Assembly (NCBI GenBank): GCA_024138025.1
Contig: JAMXBD010001259.1
Coordinates: forward strand, 1-64,000
From: Combretum micranthum
Taxonomy: Eukaryota > Streptophyta > Magnoliopsida > Myrtales > Combretaceae
Length of the DNA: 64,000 nucleotides
Reading direction: 5' to 3'
A program made the translations under genes and the position numbers. The notes below the pieces were generated by a model. It saw nothing but the letters and a program-made list of their open reading frames with translations. It had not been told where the DNA came from and searched no databases. Positions 1 through 10,414 of the stretch are shown here, in pieces; the stretch's first letter is position 1, and each line of letters opens with the position of its first letter.

Positions 1-572
1 AAAAAAAAATGAAATTGTAATTTAGTAAATGAAATGTAATAAATGTAATAAATGTAATAATTATTTAAAGACAAAATTTCTTGGAAAAGAAAATGAAATG
101 AGTAGTTTAAGGATGTAGAATAGGGTATGGGTAGTGTGTAGTGTAGGTTGTACTTGTGAATAGTAGACAAGACATCTACTTTACACGGTTGTCCGAAAAC
201 ACGGGAAAAGCTATAACTGTAATCTTTATAGCTCGGAAAATTATGACATTGATATTTTTGGAATCCTTAAAAAATTACGGTTCAATGAATAATTCCGGAA
301 TATTTTTCTGAATCTGTGGCCGGGGCACGCTTTTTTCCGTAATTGGGCTCGGAAAGGCCCGGAATTGAAAAATTCCCGATTTAAAACTTTCAAAGGTTTG
401 AATGTCTTTGAACAACAATTCAAATTCATTCACTTCAATTTATTTATTTTACTATGAACCGAAGAAAGCCGGATTTAGGTCCTAAGCTCTATCACAAAAC
501 TCCAATCTGATCGGATTAGGTTTCGTCTCCAACTCCTGGGTTTTCTAGCTACCGAGATTCTCGGGGTTTACA
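1..572 (-). repeat. Partial Tekay-type LTR (5' end only, cut by window edge)
   Basis: Read on the minus strand this starts at 572 with TGTAAACCCCGAG, the same start as the other gypsy LTRs in this window (for example 33403 downward and 39008 upward). The stretch around 240-330, with the motif GATATTTTTGGAA followed by GGAATATTTTTC, matches the part about 300 bases inside the LTR at 26652-29979. Only the first ~570 bases of the LTR are in the window. It abuts a plus-strand integrase remnant on its right, so it was probably inserted into an older element. Recognition is by similarity to the other LTRs, not by a target duplication. Confidence 0.65.
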
Positions 573-594
573 GTATTGTTGGACTCGAACTAGT

Positions 595-1150
595 TCAGGA
601 AACAATTAACAAAGTTTCAGTAATAAGCGAAGATTGAAAGAAGCCCAAGATAGACAAAAAGCTGGTAGATTTGAAGAGATGAGAACTAGAATTCAAAGAA
701 GGAGAACATGTTTACTTGAAAGTAAGTCCAATCAAAAGTCTTATACCAACAAGTAAAAGGAAAGCTGAGTCCTAGATATGTAGACCATTTGAAATATTAA
801 ACGAGTTGGAAATCTAGCATATACGCCTTGCATTGCCACCCATTTATCTGGTATACACAATGTTTTTCATATATCGGTACTAAGAAAGTATGTACCAGAC
901 AAGATATAAAGTTGTTGAACTGGAACCAATTGATCTGAAAGAGAATTTGACTTATGAAAAGTATCCGATTAAAATTTTGGACAAAAAGGTGCAAGTTCTC
1001 AGAAATAAAGAAATCCACTATGTCAAAGTGCTATAGTATCTCCAAACTGAAGAAGTGACTTGGGAGTTGGAAGAGGAGATCAAGAAAAATTATCCACATT
1101 TGTTTGAAAATTCAGGTACGCACTCAAGCTTTGAGGACAAAGCTTATTTT
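595..1150 (+). pseudogene. Integrase C-terminus and chromodomain remnant of a Ty3/gypsy element
   Basis: With several frameshifts the plus strand gives pieces typical of the end of chromovirus pol: EGEHVYLKVSPIK near 695-735, GNLAYTPCIATHLSGIHNVF near 810-865, HISVLRKYVPD near 868-900, WELEEEIKKNYPHLFE near 1060-1105 and FEDKAYFKGG near 1130-1158. The order is the integrase C-terminal GPY/F-like region, then the chromodomain-like tail. The same ending (FEDKTFFKGG) is found in the decayed minus-strand element near 33404-33440. No frame is open throughout, so this is dead. It is directly followed by a polypurine tract and an LTR start, which fixes the orientation as plus. The rest of the element's coding region lies left of the window or was displaced by the LTR at 1-572. 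Confidence 0.75.
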
Positions 1151-1162
1151 AAGGGGGGAGAA
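1151..1162 (+). promoter_or_regulatory. Polypurine tract (plus-strand primer site)
   Basis: The purine run AAGGGGGGAGAA lies directly before TGTAAACC, the start of the LTR. In LTR retroelements this tract primes plus-strand DNA synthesis. It marks the 3' end of the internal region of the outer plus-strand element. Confidence 0.7.
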
Positions 1163-3578
1163 TGTAAACCTCGAAAACTTCCACAATATAACACGACTTT
1201 AGAATAGAATTAAAGAACTAATTATTAAACCTAGAAGTTAACAAAAACTCAAGATTAGATATATAATTTAAATTTGGCTAGGTTAGGATCTATAAACTAA
1301 ATAAAGAACTTCTTTGACCCTAATTGATACCAAAAACGATTTCGTATCTGAATTGATAATTCAAATATAATTAAAGGAAACTCCAAATCGCAACTCGAAT
1401 CCTTGTCAAACAATAGATTAAAGGGAAAACATAAATATAGAAAAATGAAGTGACTACTTTTGTACTCAACAAAAACCCGAGACTAAAACAATGGGTAGTA
1501 ATGACCTATACTTGGACTTAAACCCTAAAATTCGAGATTCCTAGTTATAATAACTATAATTGATAAATTTCATAGTGGGTATCCAAATCTAAAATATATA
1601 AAATAAATTAGCTTTATATCTACGGTGATATAAGTAATCGATCCAATATGTTTATAGTTGGAAAATGGCAACTTAAGATAAACCGTTAGAGTTATAAATC
1701 CACAACAAAAATATAAACTGATATATAACTCAAGATCTAGACTTCAACAAATATTTGAATTACACCAGTGTTTAAATAGGGTTTTTCTTAAGCCCTTGAA
1801 GCCTAAAACAAAAATTGACCCAAAAAGCTTGGAAAACCTAAATTGCGGGAGATAAAATTTCAAAAACAAACAATCACGTAAAATTAAGACTTAAAATTAT
1901 ATTGTTTGATAAACTAAATATTTTGTGGGATTCATTAAAAATATTTTTGTGTAAAAACTCACATATATTAGCTAAATTATACCCAATTAGTGTAATAGAC
2001 TCCCCGAAAATTTAGCTAAATATTATCTAAACAATATACATATGACAAACACTTGCAGGAGACGTTTAAGCAAATTTGGAGGGTCTTGATCTTCTTGATT
2101 CAAGTGAGCCAAAATTTCACAAATAATTCAATCAGAGTCAACAAAAATCCAACCACAAGCCAATTTAAACTTGCCAAATCATTTCTACATTAATGACAAT
2201 AGAACAACAGATGAAATAGTAACATAAGGAGACAATTGGGATCAATATTAGAAGAAACACGCAGCCAACATTTTTATTTTTCTATATATATATATATACA
2301 TATAACAAGAACACTTAAAGAAGAAACAAACGAACACCATCCTTTCCCTAACTTTCCAGATCCAATCCACTCCTTATTAGTAGTTAAAACAGCCAGGAAT
2401 ATGATTTAAATCGCACCAACAACCCAGTTTCGAATCAGAGACAATATTGCGAAAAAACGCTTAAAATGACTCAAGGTAATTGATGTAATTCAACGTGTTT
2501 CTTTCAAAACTAAGGGACTAAAACTGACTTCTGAACATCTTAGGAACCAAACCAATCCAATCAGGAGCTTCGGATTTCATCGGAGAGACTCGACGAAGGT
2601 GATTTTCAAAAACCCAGTTTACCCTTGATGATTCGGAAAATCGTGGAACATGTTATTATTTTGGTGTTTTATCGAGATATTAAGTATTTTTGTAAAGACC
2701 CTTCTCTAAATCCCGAGATTTAGAGTACCGAATCCCAACCACATATAAATAACGTTTTCACATTATATGTAAGGTTGTCCTAAAACTAACAGTTTATGTA
2801 AATTGTTTGATCAAATCACTAAACTTTGTAAAGAACTTTTTAAATAAAACAAGATTGCTAACAAAGCAATCTATACATATATTTACATCAAATAACCATT
2901 GCTTTGTGTCAATACATGACACAACAAAACAATTACATGATTTCTCAAAACATGAGAAATCCTAATGGATCTTAAGGTCATTACAAAAGAACTTGGCTTA
3001 ACTAACAAGCCTTCTATACAAAGCTGGTCCTTAGCAAAAAGTCTTCTAAAAGTCCCGGGTCATCGGATCCTATTCATCCCACTCGTCCAGAAATCTTTCA
3101 AAATCGGACCCATAGCCCAAGTCATCGTAATACTCGTCTCCATGACCTGCAAAGTAGCAAAAGTGAGCCAGAGGCCCAGTACACAATAACCAATGCAAAA
3201 CAAGTCATCCAATTGATGTAAATGCATCATAAAACAAGTGGTTATCTTTATTACATTTTGATTCACAAATCAACAAGAGGGTATTCAAACCCCGGTCACA
3301 CTCCGGGAATCCAGGGATCCTGAGTAACAGCAGCTGCTCAGGGGGTTGATATAAGCAGTCCGAATACTTATATCTCCTATATCTATTTCATAAAGATAAT
3401 AGCTTCATCTAGGGTTTAAAAGCCGTTGCCCGACTCTACTTAAACTCAGTCCATAACATGAGCCTAGTTCACAAGTTCCCATAAACCTTGAACTAAATCA
3501 TGGTATTTCCCCCTAAGTTTAAGCAAACGTTACACAGATACAATTCCCCCTATCGGCTACCCACTTAACCAAAAGAAT

Positions 3579-3672
3579 CGCTATTGCATCATAGCGTACC
3601 ATTGCATCATGGTAAAGTCATTGCATCATGACTTGGTTAAGCGCCTAGCTAACATGTCATTGCATCATGACA
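3579..3672. repeat. Array of hairpins with a constant TGCATC loop (left LTR)
   Basis: Three hairpins abut one another and a fourth follows 20 bases later. Stems are CGCTAT/ATAGCG (3579-3596), TACCAT/ATGGTA (3597-3614), AAGTCAT/ATGACTT (3615-3634) and TGTCAT/ATGACA (3655-3672). All share the loop TGCATC, while the outer stem bases change together so that pairing is kept. The 20-base gap (3635-3654) holds a weaker stem, GTTA with TAAC. The function is unknown. Confidence 0.85.
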
Positions 3673-4083
3673 GGTTTGCTGCTCCTCGGACCAGATTAAA
3701 CAGCGTAATAGACATCCAATTCATCCAAATGTTAAATCGGATCAATTTAAGTCAAATTAGAAATGTCTGGTCCTAGCAATCATCAGACAAATTATTGCGT
3801 ACCTGAACTCGTTAGAATAGAACTAGGATCTCTCGGTGATGATTAACCGAAGAATCCTTAACTGTAATAGAAATGTCACAATAATTAATAAATCAACATT
3901 TATAAATTTCATTCTCACAAATATATACATATTATATCCATATATCACAAATTATCAAAGAAATTCACATAATTGATATACAGTCACGACTAGGCATTTA
4001 AACGTCCTAATATATCCCAAATTGCTTACCAAAAACTCAAATACTCAAATAACAACTTTGGAAACTTTTTAGAAAAAGTTCTC

Positions 4084-4520
4084 AAAATTCAAAAACTCAG
4101 GGGATACGCCGGCACTCAACGCCGGCGGCGTTGGGCCGGTGTTAACTGTTCTGAAAATGTACACTGTCAACGCTGGCAGCGTTCAAAGCGTACGCCGTCA
4201 GCCTTTGTAACCTACGCCGGCGGCCTTGATTCCCAAAAGCCAGCGTACAAGTTAGAAGAAAGAACGCCGGCTGACTTCCTAACGAAAGCCGGCGGCGTTC
4301 AGTCGGCTTTAAGAAATTTGGTTCTGTGAACTTTCAACACCGCCTCTACGCCGGCGGCGTAGAGATTCAAATTGCCGGCGTACGTTCTGAAGAACAGACG
4401 CTGGCAAATCTTCGGCATATAAGCCGGCGGCGTTGCAAACAGCGTTAGGGAAAATCATTCTGTGGGCTTTCTACACCGCCTCTACGCCGGCGGCGTAGAA
4501 TCCCCAGATGCCGGCGTACG
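4084..4520. repeat. GC-rich CGCCGGCG block in the left LTR
   Basis: In an otherwise AT-rich LTR, this stretch has more than ten copies of GCCGGCG-type motifs. Two copies of a palindrome (stem CTCTACGCC, loop GGC, stem GGCGTAGAG) lie near 4345-4366 and 4480-4500. The partner block is at about 11819-12239, where the first palindrome is shortened (GCCGGGGCG near 12067). It is CpG-rich and hairpin-prone. No coding frame accounts for it. Confidence 0.8.
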
Positions 4521-5492
4521 TTACAAAAACAAGCTTATACGAAAATTCAAATCCCCTGTTTTCACTTTGTAAAATTACATCTTAAAACACTTCAAAAACT
4601 TTCCTCAACTACACTTCAAACTTCATATACTCACTCCATACACTACTCAATTCTAGCAACCCAAGGCATGAATTCAACATCACTAAACACTTCAAATTCC
4701 ATTTTCATCAATCTCCACTCTAACTACTTAAACTATCTTTGTTTCATCAAGACACTTCATATCAATACAACAATACATGCATACTTTCACACACTCATAT
4801 AACACATACATAACTCATTCCATGCATGAACAACAATTTGATCAATCTTAAACTCAATTCATCCAACTATCTTACATCTATTTCAAGAAAGGGAAACAAA
4901 AACAACACAACAACCTAAACTTAAATCAATTCATATATATACATACCTTGTCTTGAGAATAACTTTGATTTTCAACTTGATATAACCCTAACTTGAGCTT
5001 GGAAATGAAGATGGAAATGGAGAAAGAAGAAGAAGAGAAAAAGGAGAAAGAAAAGAAAATTCGGATAAAATTTTGAGCTGCCTCAAAAAGTAATCAAATT
5101 AACTTAATTTTGACTTTTTCACTTCCAAAATTACCCCTTAATGCATATATTAACTTTAGGTTGCATTTCACTTTAATTTGGGCTCCATTTAGCTTACATT
5201 TAGGGCATAATGCTAATTTAATTACAAGGAACTCAATCAACTAACTTAAGTAAAATTATGGTTGAGTTATTAATCTAATTTAACTTAACATCTTAATATG
5301 CACAAGACAACATTAATAATTCATTACTCACACATTAATGCATATAGAACAAAATATTAATATCCACATATACACATACAAAATCTTATATATTAAACTA
5401 CTAACAACACAAACATACTCATTCAATTCATCTCCTTAAAATAAATTAATAAACACATGGATTTGATTAAAATATAAATCTAGGTCATTTCA

Positions 5493-5510
5493 TTCTTCCC
5501 TTCTTCAAGA
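5493..5510 (-). promoter_or_regulatory. Polypurine tract of the chromovirus
   Basis: On the minus strand the purine-rich CTTGAAGAAGGGAAGAA directly precedes the LTR start TGAAATGACC. This is the expected plus-strand priming site at the 3' end of the internal region. Confidence 0.75.
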
Positions 5511-5526
5511 AGTTTCGTCCCGAAAC

Positions 5527-7470
5527 TTAACTTACCTTCTTACTCAAAAAGTTCCGGATATTTCTGTTCATTGCACTAGCTACTTCCCAAACCGCTTCTC
5601 TCTCGGATTGGTTACTCCATTGGACCTTTACCATTGGTATGACTTTATTTCTCAATTCTTTGTCCATTTTTCCCAAAATTCTAATTGGCTTTTCTTCAGT
5701 AGTTAAATCTGGTAGTATCTCTGGTTGATTGGTATCCAATATTGCATCGGAATCGGATATACACTTTCTAAGCTGAGATACATGAAAAACATCATGAACG
5801 CCAGACAAACTTGGTGGTAACGCCAATCTATAAGCCAATGGTCCGATCTTTTCCAATATTTCATACGGCCCAATGTATCTTGGATTCAATTTACTCCTCA
5901 CACCAAATCTGAAAACTCCTTTAGTCGGGGATATCTTGAGAAACACATGATCTCCAAGTTCAAACTCCAAAGGTCTTCTTTTCAAATCGGCATAACTTTT
6001 ATATCGGTCTTGAGCAGCTTTCAACTTCTGTTTGATCATTTGAATTTTATCAACAGCTTGTTGTACCAAATCGGGTCCAATCAACACTCTCTCGCCCACT
6101 TCATCCCAATGCAAAGGGGATCTACATTTTCTTCCATATAACGCTTCATACGGAGCCATCTGAATTGATGCTTGATAACTGTTATTGTAAGCAAATTCCA
6201 CTAAAGATAAGTGTTCATCCCAATTCTTTCCAAAATCCAATGCACAAGCTCTAAGCATATCTTCAAGAATTTGAATTGTCCTTTCCGATTGCCCGTCAGT
6301 TTGTGGATGAAATGCCGTACTAAATTGTAACTTTGTTCCAAGAGCTTCATGAAGACTTTTCCAGAATCGACTGACAAATCTCGTATCTCTATCTGAAGTG
6401 ATGGTCATTGGTATACCATGTAATCTCACTATCTCTCGAATGTAAATCTGAGCCAATCTTTCAAGTGAACACCCGACTCTCAGTGGAATGAAATGTGACG
6501 ATTTCGTGAGTCGATCCACAATAATCCAAATCATCTCGTTCTTGGCTATTGTTTTTGGTAAAGCAGTCACAAAATCCATAGTTATCTCATCCCATTTCCA
6601 TTCCGGAATCTTCAATGGTTGTAATTCTCCCCCAGGCCGTTGATGTTCGATCTTCACTTGTTGACATACCAAACACTTAGAAACAAATCTTGCAATGTCC
6701 TTTTTCATTCCTTCCCACCAAAAATGTCGCTTCAAGTCTCGATACATCTTCGTGTTTCCCGGATGAATGGAATATGAGGAGGAATGTGCTTCCTTCATAA
6801 TTTGATGTCTCAAATCATGGATCTCAGGTACATAAATTCTATCTTTGAATCTGATAATTCCTTTATCATCAATTTCCATCTCTTTTCTTCTCTTTTGATT
6901 TATCTCATTTCTCAACTTTTGGCTACCAGGTTCTTCAAGTTGTCCTTGCTTGATTTGGTCTAGAATCATCGGTTGTAATGATAAACTTGCTAGCATAAGG
7001 TCAACATTTTCTATTGTTACCTCAATATTCATCCTTTGAAGATCTTCTTGTAATTCCCCTTGATTAGTAACCAGAGATTCCACATTCATCGATTTCTTTC
7101 TACTGAGCGCATCGGCTACCACATTAGCTTTTCCTGGGTGATATAGAATTTCAACATCATAATCTTTAATTAATTCCAACCACCTTCGTTGTCGCATGTT
7201 CAATTCCTTTTGAGTGAAAATGTATTTCAAACTCTTATGATCCGTGAATATCTTACACTTTTCACCAAACAGATAATGTCTCCAAAGCTTCAATGCTAAT
7301 ACCACTGCGGCTAGCTCGAGATCATGAATTGGGTAATTCTTCTCATGGGACTTCAATTGTCTTGAGGCATAAGCTATGACTCGATTATCTTGCATCAACA
7401 CACATCCGAGTCCTTGAAGTGAAGCATCACTATAAATTACAAACTCTTCTCCACTAATTGGTAAAGCCAA
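5527..7470 (-). CDS. pol: RNaseH-integrase-chromodomain segment of chromovirus pol
   Basis: This 647-residue frame is the C-terminal part of the Gag-Pol polyprotein. RNaseH covers about residues 8-120 ([42 protein letters not shown]) with its acidic residues present. The integrase zinc-binding HHCC region is at about 230-272 ([27 protein letters not shown]). The integrase core follows with its three acidic positions in [21 protein letters not shown] and [18 protein letters not shown]-like region ([20 protein letters not shown]) and [14 protein letters not shown] come next, then a chromodomain-like tail ([18 protein letters not shown]). In chromoviruses this tail is thought to bias insertion toward certain chromatin. 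The first residues (ALPISGEEF) continue the RT-RNaseH connection from the upstream frame; a one-base loss near 7480-7490 separates them. It stops at 5527, just before the polypurine tract. Confidence 0.92.
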   Translation of the reverse strand: MALPISGEEFVIYSDASLQGLGCVLMQDNRVIAYASRQLKSHEKNYPIHDLELAAVVLALKLWRHYLFGEKCKIFTDHKSLKYIFTQKELNMRQRRWLELIKDYDVEILYHPGKANVVADALSRKKSMNVESLVTNQGELQEDLQRMNIEVTIENVDLMLASLSLQPMILDQIKQGQLEEPGSQKLRNEINQKRRKEMEIDDKGIIRFKDRIYVPEIHDLRHQIMKEAHSSSYSIHPGNTKMYRDLKRHFWWEGMKKDIARFVSKCLVCQQVKIEHQRPGGELQPLKIPEWKWDEITMDFVTALPKTIAKNEMIWIIVDRLTKSSHFIPLRVGCSLERLAQIYIREIVRLHGIPMTITSDRDTRFVSRFWKSLHEALGTKLQFSTAFHPQTDGQSERTIQILEDMLRACALDFGKNWDEHLSLVEFAYNNSYQASIQMAPYEALYGRKCRSPLHWDEVGERVLIGPDLVQQAVDKIQMIKQKLKAAQDRYKSYADLKRRPLEFELGDHVFLKISPTKGVFRFGVRSKLNPRYIGPYEILEKIGPLAYRLALPPSLSGVHDVFHVSQLRKCISDSDAILDTNQPEILPDLTTEEKPIRILGKMDKELRNKVIPMVKVQWSNQSEREAVWEVASAMNRNIRNFLSKKVS

Positions 7471-7868
7471 AATCGGTGCAGAATCAATCGTTCCTTCAGC
7501 TCAAGAAAACTCCGATCACAATCTTCATCCCAATCAAACTTCACATATTTCCTCGTCAACTTAGTTAATGGTGAAGCGATTTTGGAAAAACCTTGTACAA
7601 ATCTTCTATAATAACTTGCCAACCCCAGAAAACTTCGCACTTCCGTGACACTTGTCGGTGGTGGCCAGTCCAATACTGCTCTAATCTTCTCCGGATCAAC
7701 AGATATTCCTTCCTTTGTAATGATATGTCCCAAGAATGCAACTTCTCTCAACCAAAACTTGCACTTGCTAAACTTAGCATAAAGCTTCCTCTCTCTCAAT
7801 CGTTGCAATACAAGTCTCAAGTGTTTTTCATGATCTTCCTCATTCTTTGAATATACCAATATCATCAA
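7437..7868 (-). CDS. pol: Reverse transcriptase C-terminal segment (frameshifted piece)
   Basis: This 143-residue frame starts just after the catalytic Asp-Asp and holds the rest of the RT palm and thumb and the connection. Visible motifs are [51 protein letters not shown] and [15 protein letters not shown], all standard for Ty3/gypsy RT. It is out of frame with both neighbours: the upstream frame runs into a stop right after FIDDI, and the last ~15 residues of this frame (after LKERLI) no longer match the family. The break on the left is best explained by two missing bases, that on the right by one missing T. Function is lost unless these are assembly errors. Confidence 0.88.
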   Translation of the reverse strand: MMILVYSKNEEDHEKHLRLVLQRLRERKLYAKFSKCKFWLREVAFLGHIITKEGISVDPEKIRAVLDWPPPTSVTEVRSFLGLASYYRRFVQGFSKIASPLTKLTRKYVKFDWDEDCDRSFLELKERLILHRFWLYQLVEKSL

Positions 7869-9699
7869 TGAAGACTATCACAAATTGATCCAAATAATCC
7901 TTAAATACCCTATTCATCAAATCCATAAAAGCAGCAGGGGCATTTGTTAAACCGAAAGGCATAACCATAAACTCAAAATGTCCATATCTTGTTCTGAAAG
8001 CCGTCTTGGATATATCTTGTTGCTTAATCTTGAGTTGATGATATCCGGATCTCAAATCTATCTTGGAAAACAATGCCGCATCTCTCAATTGATCAAATAA
8101 ATCATCAATTCGTGGAAGTGGATACTTGTTCTTGATTGTCACTTGATTCAATTCTCTATAGTCTATACACATCCTTAGACTTCCATCCTTCTTCTTAACA
8201 AACAATACCGGAGCACCCCAAGGAGAAATACTTGGACGGATAAACCCGAGGTGTTGCAATTCTTCTAACTGACTTTTCAATTCTTTCAACTCAGCCGGAG
8301 CCATACGATATGGAGCTTTAGAAATAGGTGTAGTTCCAGGTATCAAATCAATCCCAAAATCAATCTCCCTATCCGGTGGCAAACCGGGTAATTCATCAGG
8401 AAAAACATCAACAAATTCCCTTACTACTGGCACCATATCAACTCGGAGTTCTTCACTACCCATTGTAGTTCCCATATCCTTCTCCCACAATTCCATAGAA
8501 TACATACTTCCGGGTCTCCTTCTTTCCAACACATGAAATAATCTTCTACCTTCCAACTCAAAACTCACTTCCGCTTTACTACAATCTATTGTTGCTTTGT
8601 AAAGATTCAACCAATTCATTCCAAGAATAACATCAAAATCAATTAAAGGTAGAACTAACATATCTATTGGCATGCTTTCATCAGAAATCACAACATCAAC
8701 ATTCCTACATACACATGGCTCTTTGGATTGCACACCAAAAGGAGTATTCACACTCATCACTCTATCATACAACACTTCAGAAGACAAACCACACTCATTC
8801 ACAAAGCTTTCAGCAATACATGCATGAGTAGCACCAGTATCAATTAAAGTATATGCAGGATGTCTTGCAATCTGTATTATACCTGCCAGGGTATCAACCG
8901 AAGGAGCTTTCTCACATTGTTGCAAAGCAAACACCCTAGTAGCTGTCATTCCCTTTCCAAAGTTCGGTCCTTCATTCCTCGGCTTTTCTTTACAATTTGC
9001 CACATGATGACCCCTTTGTTGACAATGAGCACAAAAGATGGGCTTCAATTTAGGATCAGGACAATCAGAAGCTTTATGACCAACTTTCCCACATGCAAAA
9101 CAAGCTCCAGGAGTCCATTTACATTGAAACGATTCGTGAGGCCCAAAACATATAGGGCATCGCCTATCAAATGGTATAGATGGCATAGGAGCTTTCACCA
9201 CTTGTCCCGAGCTTGATTTCTTACCCAAATATGGTCGCTTGCCTTTGTTAACATTACCAAATCTTGAATAAGGGGTGTAGGATGTCACCGATCTCTTGCC
9301 CATAAATGTCGCACGTCTATCCCTCTGAGCTTTATTTTCATTATTAATTTGTTCCACTAACTTCGCCTTGATTACTGTTTCCGATAATGTTGATAATTGA
9401 AACTTTTTAACCTCACTCTTAATCTCCATGTTCAAGCCATCTTGGAACTTTTGAACCTTCATGCTCTCATCATTGTAACTTGTACCCGCAAATCGAAGCA
9501 ATCTACAATATTCTGCATGATATTCTTCAACAGTTTTATTTCCCTGCCTTAAACTCAACCAACTCGATATCATTTGTTCCCGTACTGTGGATGGAATGTA
9601 TTGTAAGAAAAAGGCTTCCTTGAATCTGTTCCATGGTATCGGTCTCACATATCCTTCACTATTCAATCTCCACCAATTATATGCATCTCCCTTCAACAT
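7840..9699 (-). CDS. gag-pol: Gag core, zinc knuckles, protease and RT N-terminal half
   Basis: This 619-residue frame continues Gag from [10 protein letters not shown], the conserved capsid-domain tryptophan region. Two CCHC zinc knuckles ([14 protein letters not shown] and [14 protein letters not shown]) lie at about residues 200-236, where Gag would bind the genomic RNA. The aspartic protease follows with [11 protein letters not shown] at about 285-295. The RT begins near residue 430; visible blocks are [80 protein letters not shown] and the catalytic FIDD. It ends at a stop right after the Asp-Asp, because of a frame change there. The start is not a true initiation: sequence upstream of the first Met (a K-V-D-L-A-I-Y stretch) is also Gag-like and joins the upstream frame across a one-base loss near 9715. 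Confidence 0.92.
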   Translation of the reverse strand: MLKGDAYNWWRLNSEGYVRPIPWNRFKEAFFLQYIPSTVREQMISSWLSLRQGNKTVEEYHAEYCRLLRFAGTSYNDESMKVQKFQDGLNMEIKSEVKKFQLSTLSETVIKAKLVEQINNENKAQRDRRATFMGKRSVTSYTPYSRFGNVNKGKRPYLGKKSSSGQVVKAPMPSIPFDRRCPICFGPHESFQCKWTPGACFACGKVGHKASDCPDPKLKPIFCAHCQQRGHHVANCKEKPRNEGPNFGKGMTATRVFALQQCEKAPSVDTLAGIIQIARHPAYTLIDTGATHACIAESFVNECGLSSEVLYDRVMSVNTPFGVQSKEPCVCRNVDVVISDESMPIDMLVLPLIDFDVILGMNWLNLYKATIDCSKAEVSFELEGRRLFHVLERRRPGSMYSMELWEKDMGTTMGSEELRVDMVPVVREFVDVFPDELPGLPPDREIDFGIDLIPGTTPISKAPYRMAPAELKELKSQLEELQHLGFIRPSISPWGAPVLFVKKKDGSLRMCIDYRELNQVTIKNKYPLPRIDDLFDQLRDAALFSKIDLRSGYHQLKIKQQDISKTAFRTRYGHFEFMVMPFGLTNAPAAFMDLMNRVFKDYLDQFVIVFIDDIGIFKE

Positions 9700-9707
9700 A
9701 TATATAG

Positions 9708-10211
9708 CTAAATCAACTTTCTATGCTCAGGCACCTCACAGGCTGCAAACGCTTTCTCTAACTCCACTATCCAACCTTCCGTTCGAGTCGGATCCAAAAC
9801 AGTTCCATCAAAATCAGGTACCAGTCTAACAAAATCATGCAACTTGACTTGTTCGTTCCGGTCTCCCATTGGTACTTGTGGCTCTTCTCTCACATTTGGA
9901 GGATGATATTGCTGCATAAATTGTTGTTGTTGTTGATACATCATTTGTTGGTACTGCTGAACGATTGCAAACATATCCCGAAACATAGTGAGCACATTAT
10001 TCGGATCTCCCGTAGACATCTGAGGCATAGCCGGGTATGCTGGCATTTGAGGAGGCTGTGGATTCGGTGCAGTAGAAGCCGAAGCCGGTGATGGAGTCGA
10101 AGTAGAAGCTGGAATACTAGCTGATGCAGAAGCTGAAATAGTAGACTGAGAAGGAGGTGGCATACTTTCTCTTTCCGAAGATTGTCGGGTTACTCTTCGT
10201 GACCTATCCAT
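9708..10211 (-). CDS. gag: Gag N-terminus (start of the Gag-Pol polyprotein)
   Basis: This 167-residue frame is the first after the primer-binding site and holds the likely true ATG of the polyprotein, 188 bases from the PBS. The N-terminal half is low complexity: basic at first ([15 protein letters not shown]), then rich in Ser, Ala, Pro and Thr, then Gln-rich ([18 protein letters not shown]). The Gag capsid part starts at [12 protein letters not shown] with [21 protein letters not shown]. The frame stops seven bases later than expected by alignment because one G appears to be missing near 9715, and Gag continues in another frame at 9699. The capsid packages the RNA into virus-like particles in the cytoplasm. 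Confidence 0.87.
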   Translation of the reverse strand: MDRSRRVTRQSSERESMPPPSQSTISASASASIPASTSTPSPASASTAPNPQPPQMPAYPAMPQMSTGDPNNVLTMFRDMFAIVQQYQQMMYQQQQQFMQQYHPPNVREEPQVPMGDRNEQVKLHDFVRLVPDFDGTVLDPTRTEGWIVELEKAFAACEVPEHRKLI

Positions 10212-10399
10212 CTTTTAAACAAACATGCAACATGTATGACATATAATAATTTTACAAGGTCAAATCAATATCAAAACAATTAATAAACTAATTAGAAATT
10301 AAGCATAAAACTTAATATAAACAAGTCCTATATATGTCTAACTAACTCACCGTATCTAAGGTCAAGTCACACTATTTAATCAAACAATTTCATAAACAA
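10212..10399 (-). other. Untranslated leader of the chromovirus
   Basis: This short AT-rich stretch lies between the PBS and the Gag ATG. I see no open frame or repeat in it. It is the expected place for a packaging signal, but nothing in the sequence shows one directly. Confidence 0.6.
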
Positions 10400-10412
10400 G
10401 GCTCTGATACCA
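10400..10412 (-). promoter_or_regulatory. Primer-binding site, initiator tRNA-Met type
   Basis: The minus strand reads TGGTATCAGAGCC, complementary to the 3' end of plant initiator tRNA-Met, two bases after the LTR end (TTTACA). This is where minus-strand DNA synthesis starts. It fixes 10415-13212 as the 5' LTR. Confidence 0.95.
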
Positions 10413-10414
10413 TC

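Larger units (their letters stand above)
2691..5492 (-). repeat. 3' LTR of the chromovirus
   Basis: This 2802-bp direct repeat pairs with 10415-13212. On the minus strand it begins TGAAATGACCTAG directly after the polypurine tract. It contains, from left to right on the plus strand, a segment with small open frames that are only repeat shadows, a cluster of hairpins (3579-3672), a GC-rich block of CGCCGGCG motifs (4084-4520), an AT-rich region, and a purine-rich stretch near 5005-5065. Compared with its partner it differs for example near 2701 (CCTTCTC versus CCGTTCCTC), near 4350 and near 4640. Confidence 0.93.

Noticed and set aside
2965..3189. Open frame repeated almost identically at 10684-10908
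   Set aside because: Both lie inside the two LTRs; the repetition comes from the LTR pair and there is no domain or coding signal. The reverse frames at 3060-3266 and 10779-10985 are rejected for the same reason.
3579..3672. CRISPR-like array
   Set aside because: The regular repeats are hairpins with a 10-base core and no unique spacers; the setting is a plant retroelement LTR.
10400..10412. tRNA gene
   Set aside because: Only the primer-binding complement of a tRNA 3' end is present, with no cloverleaf.
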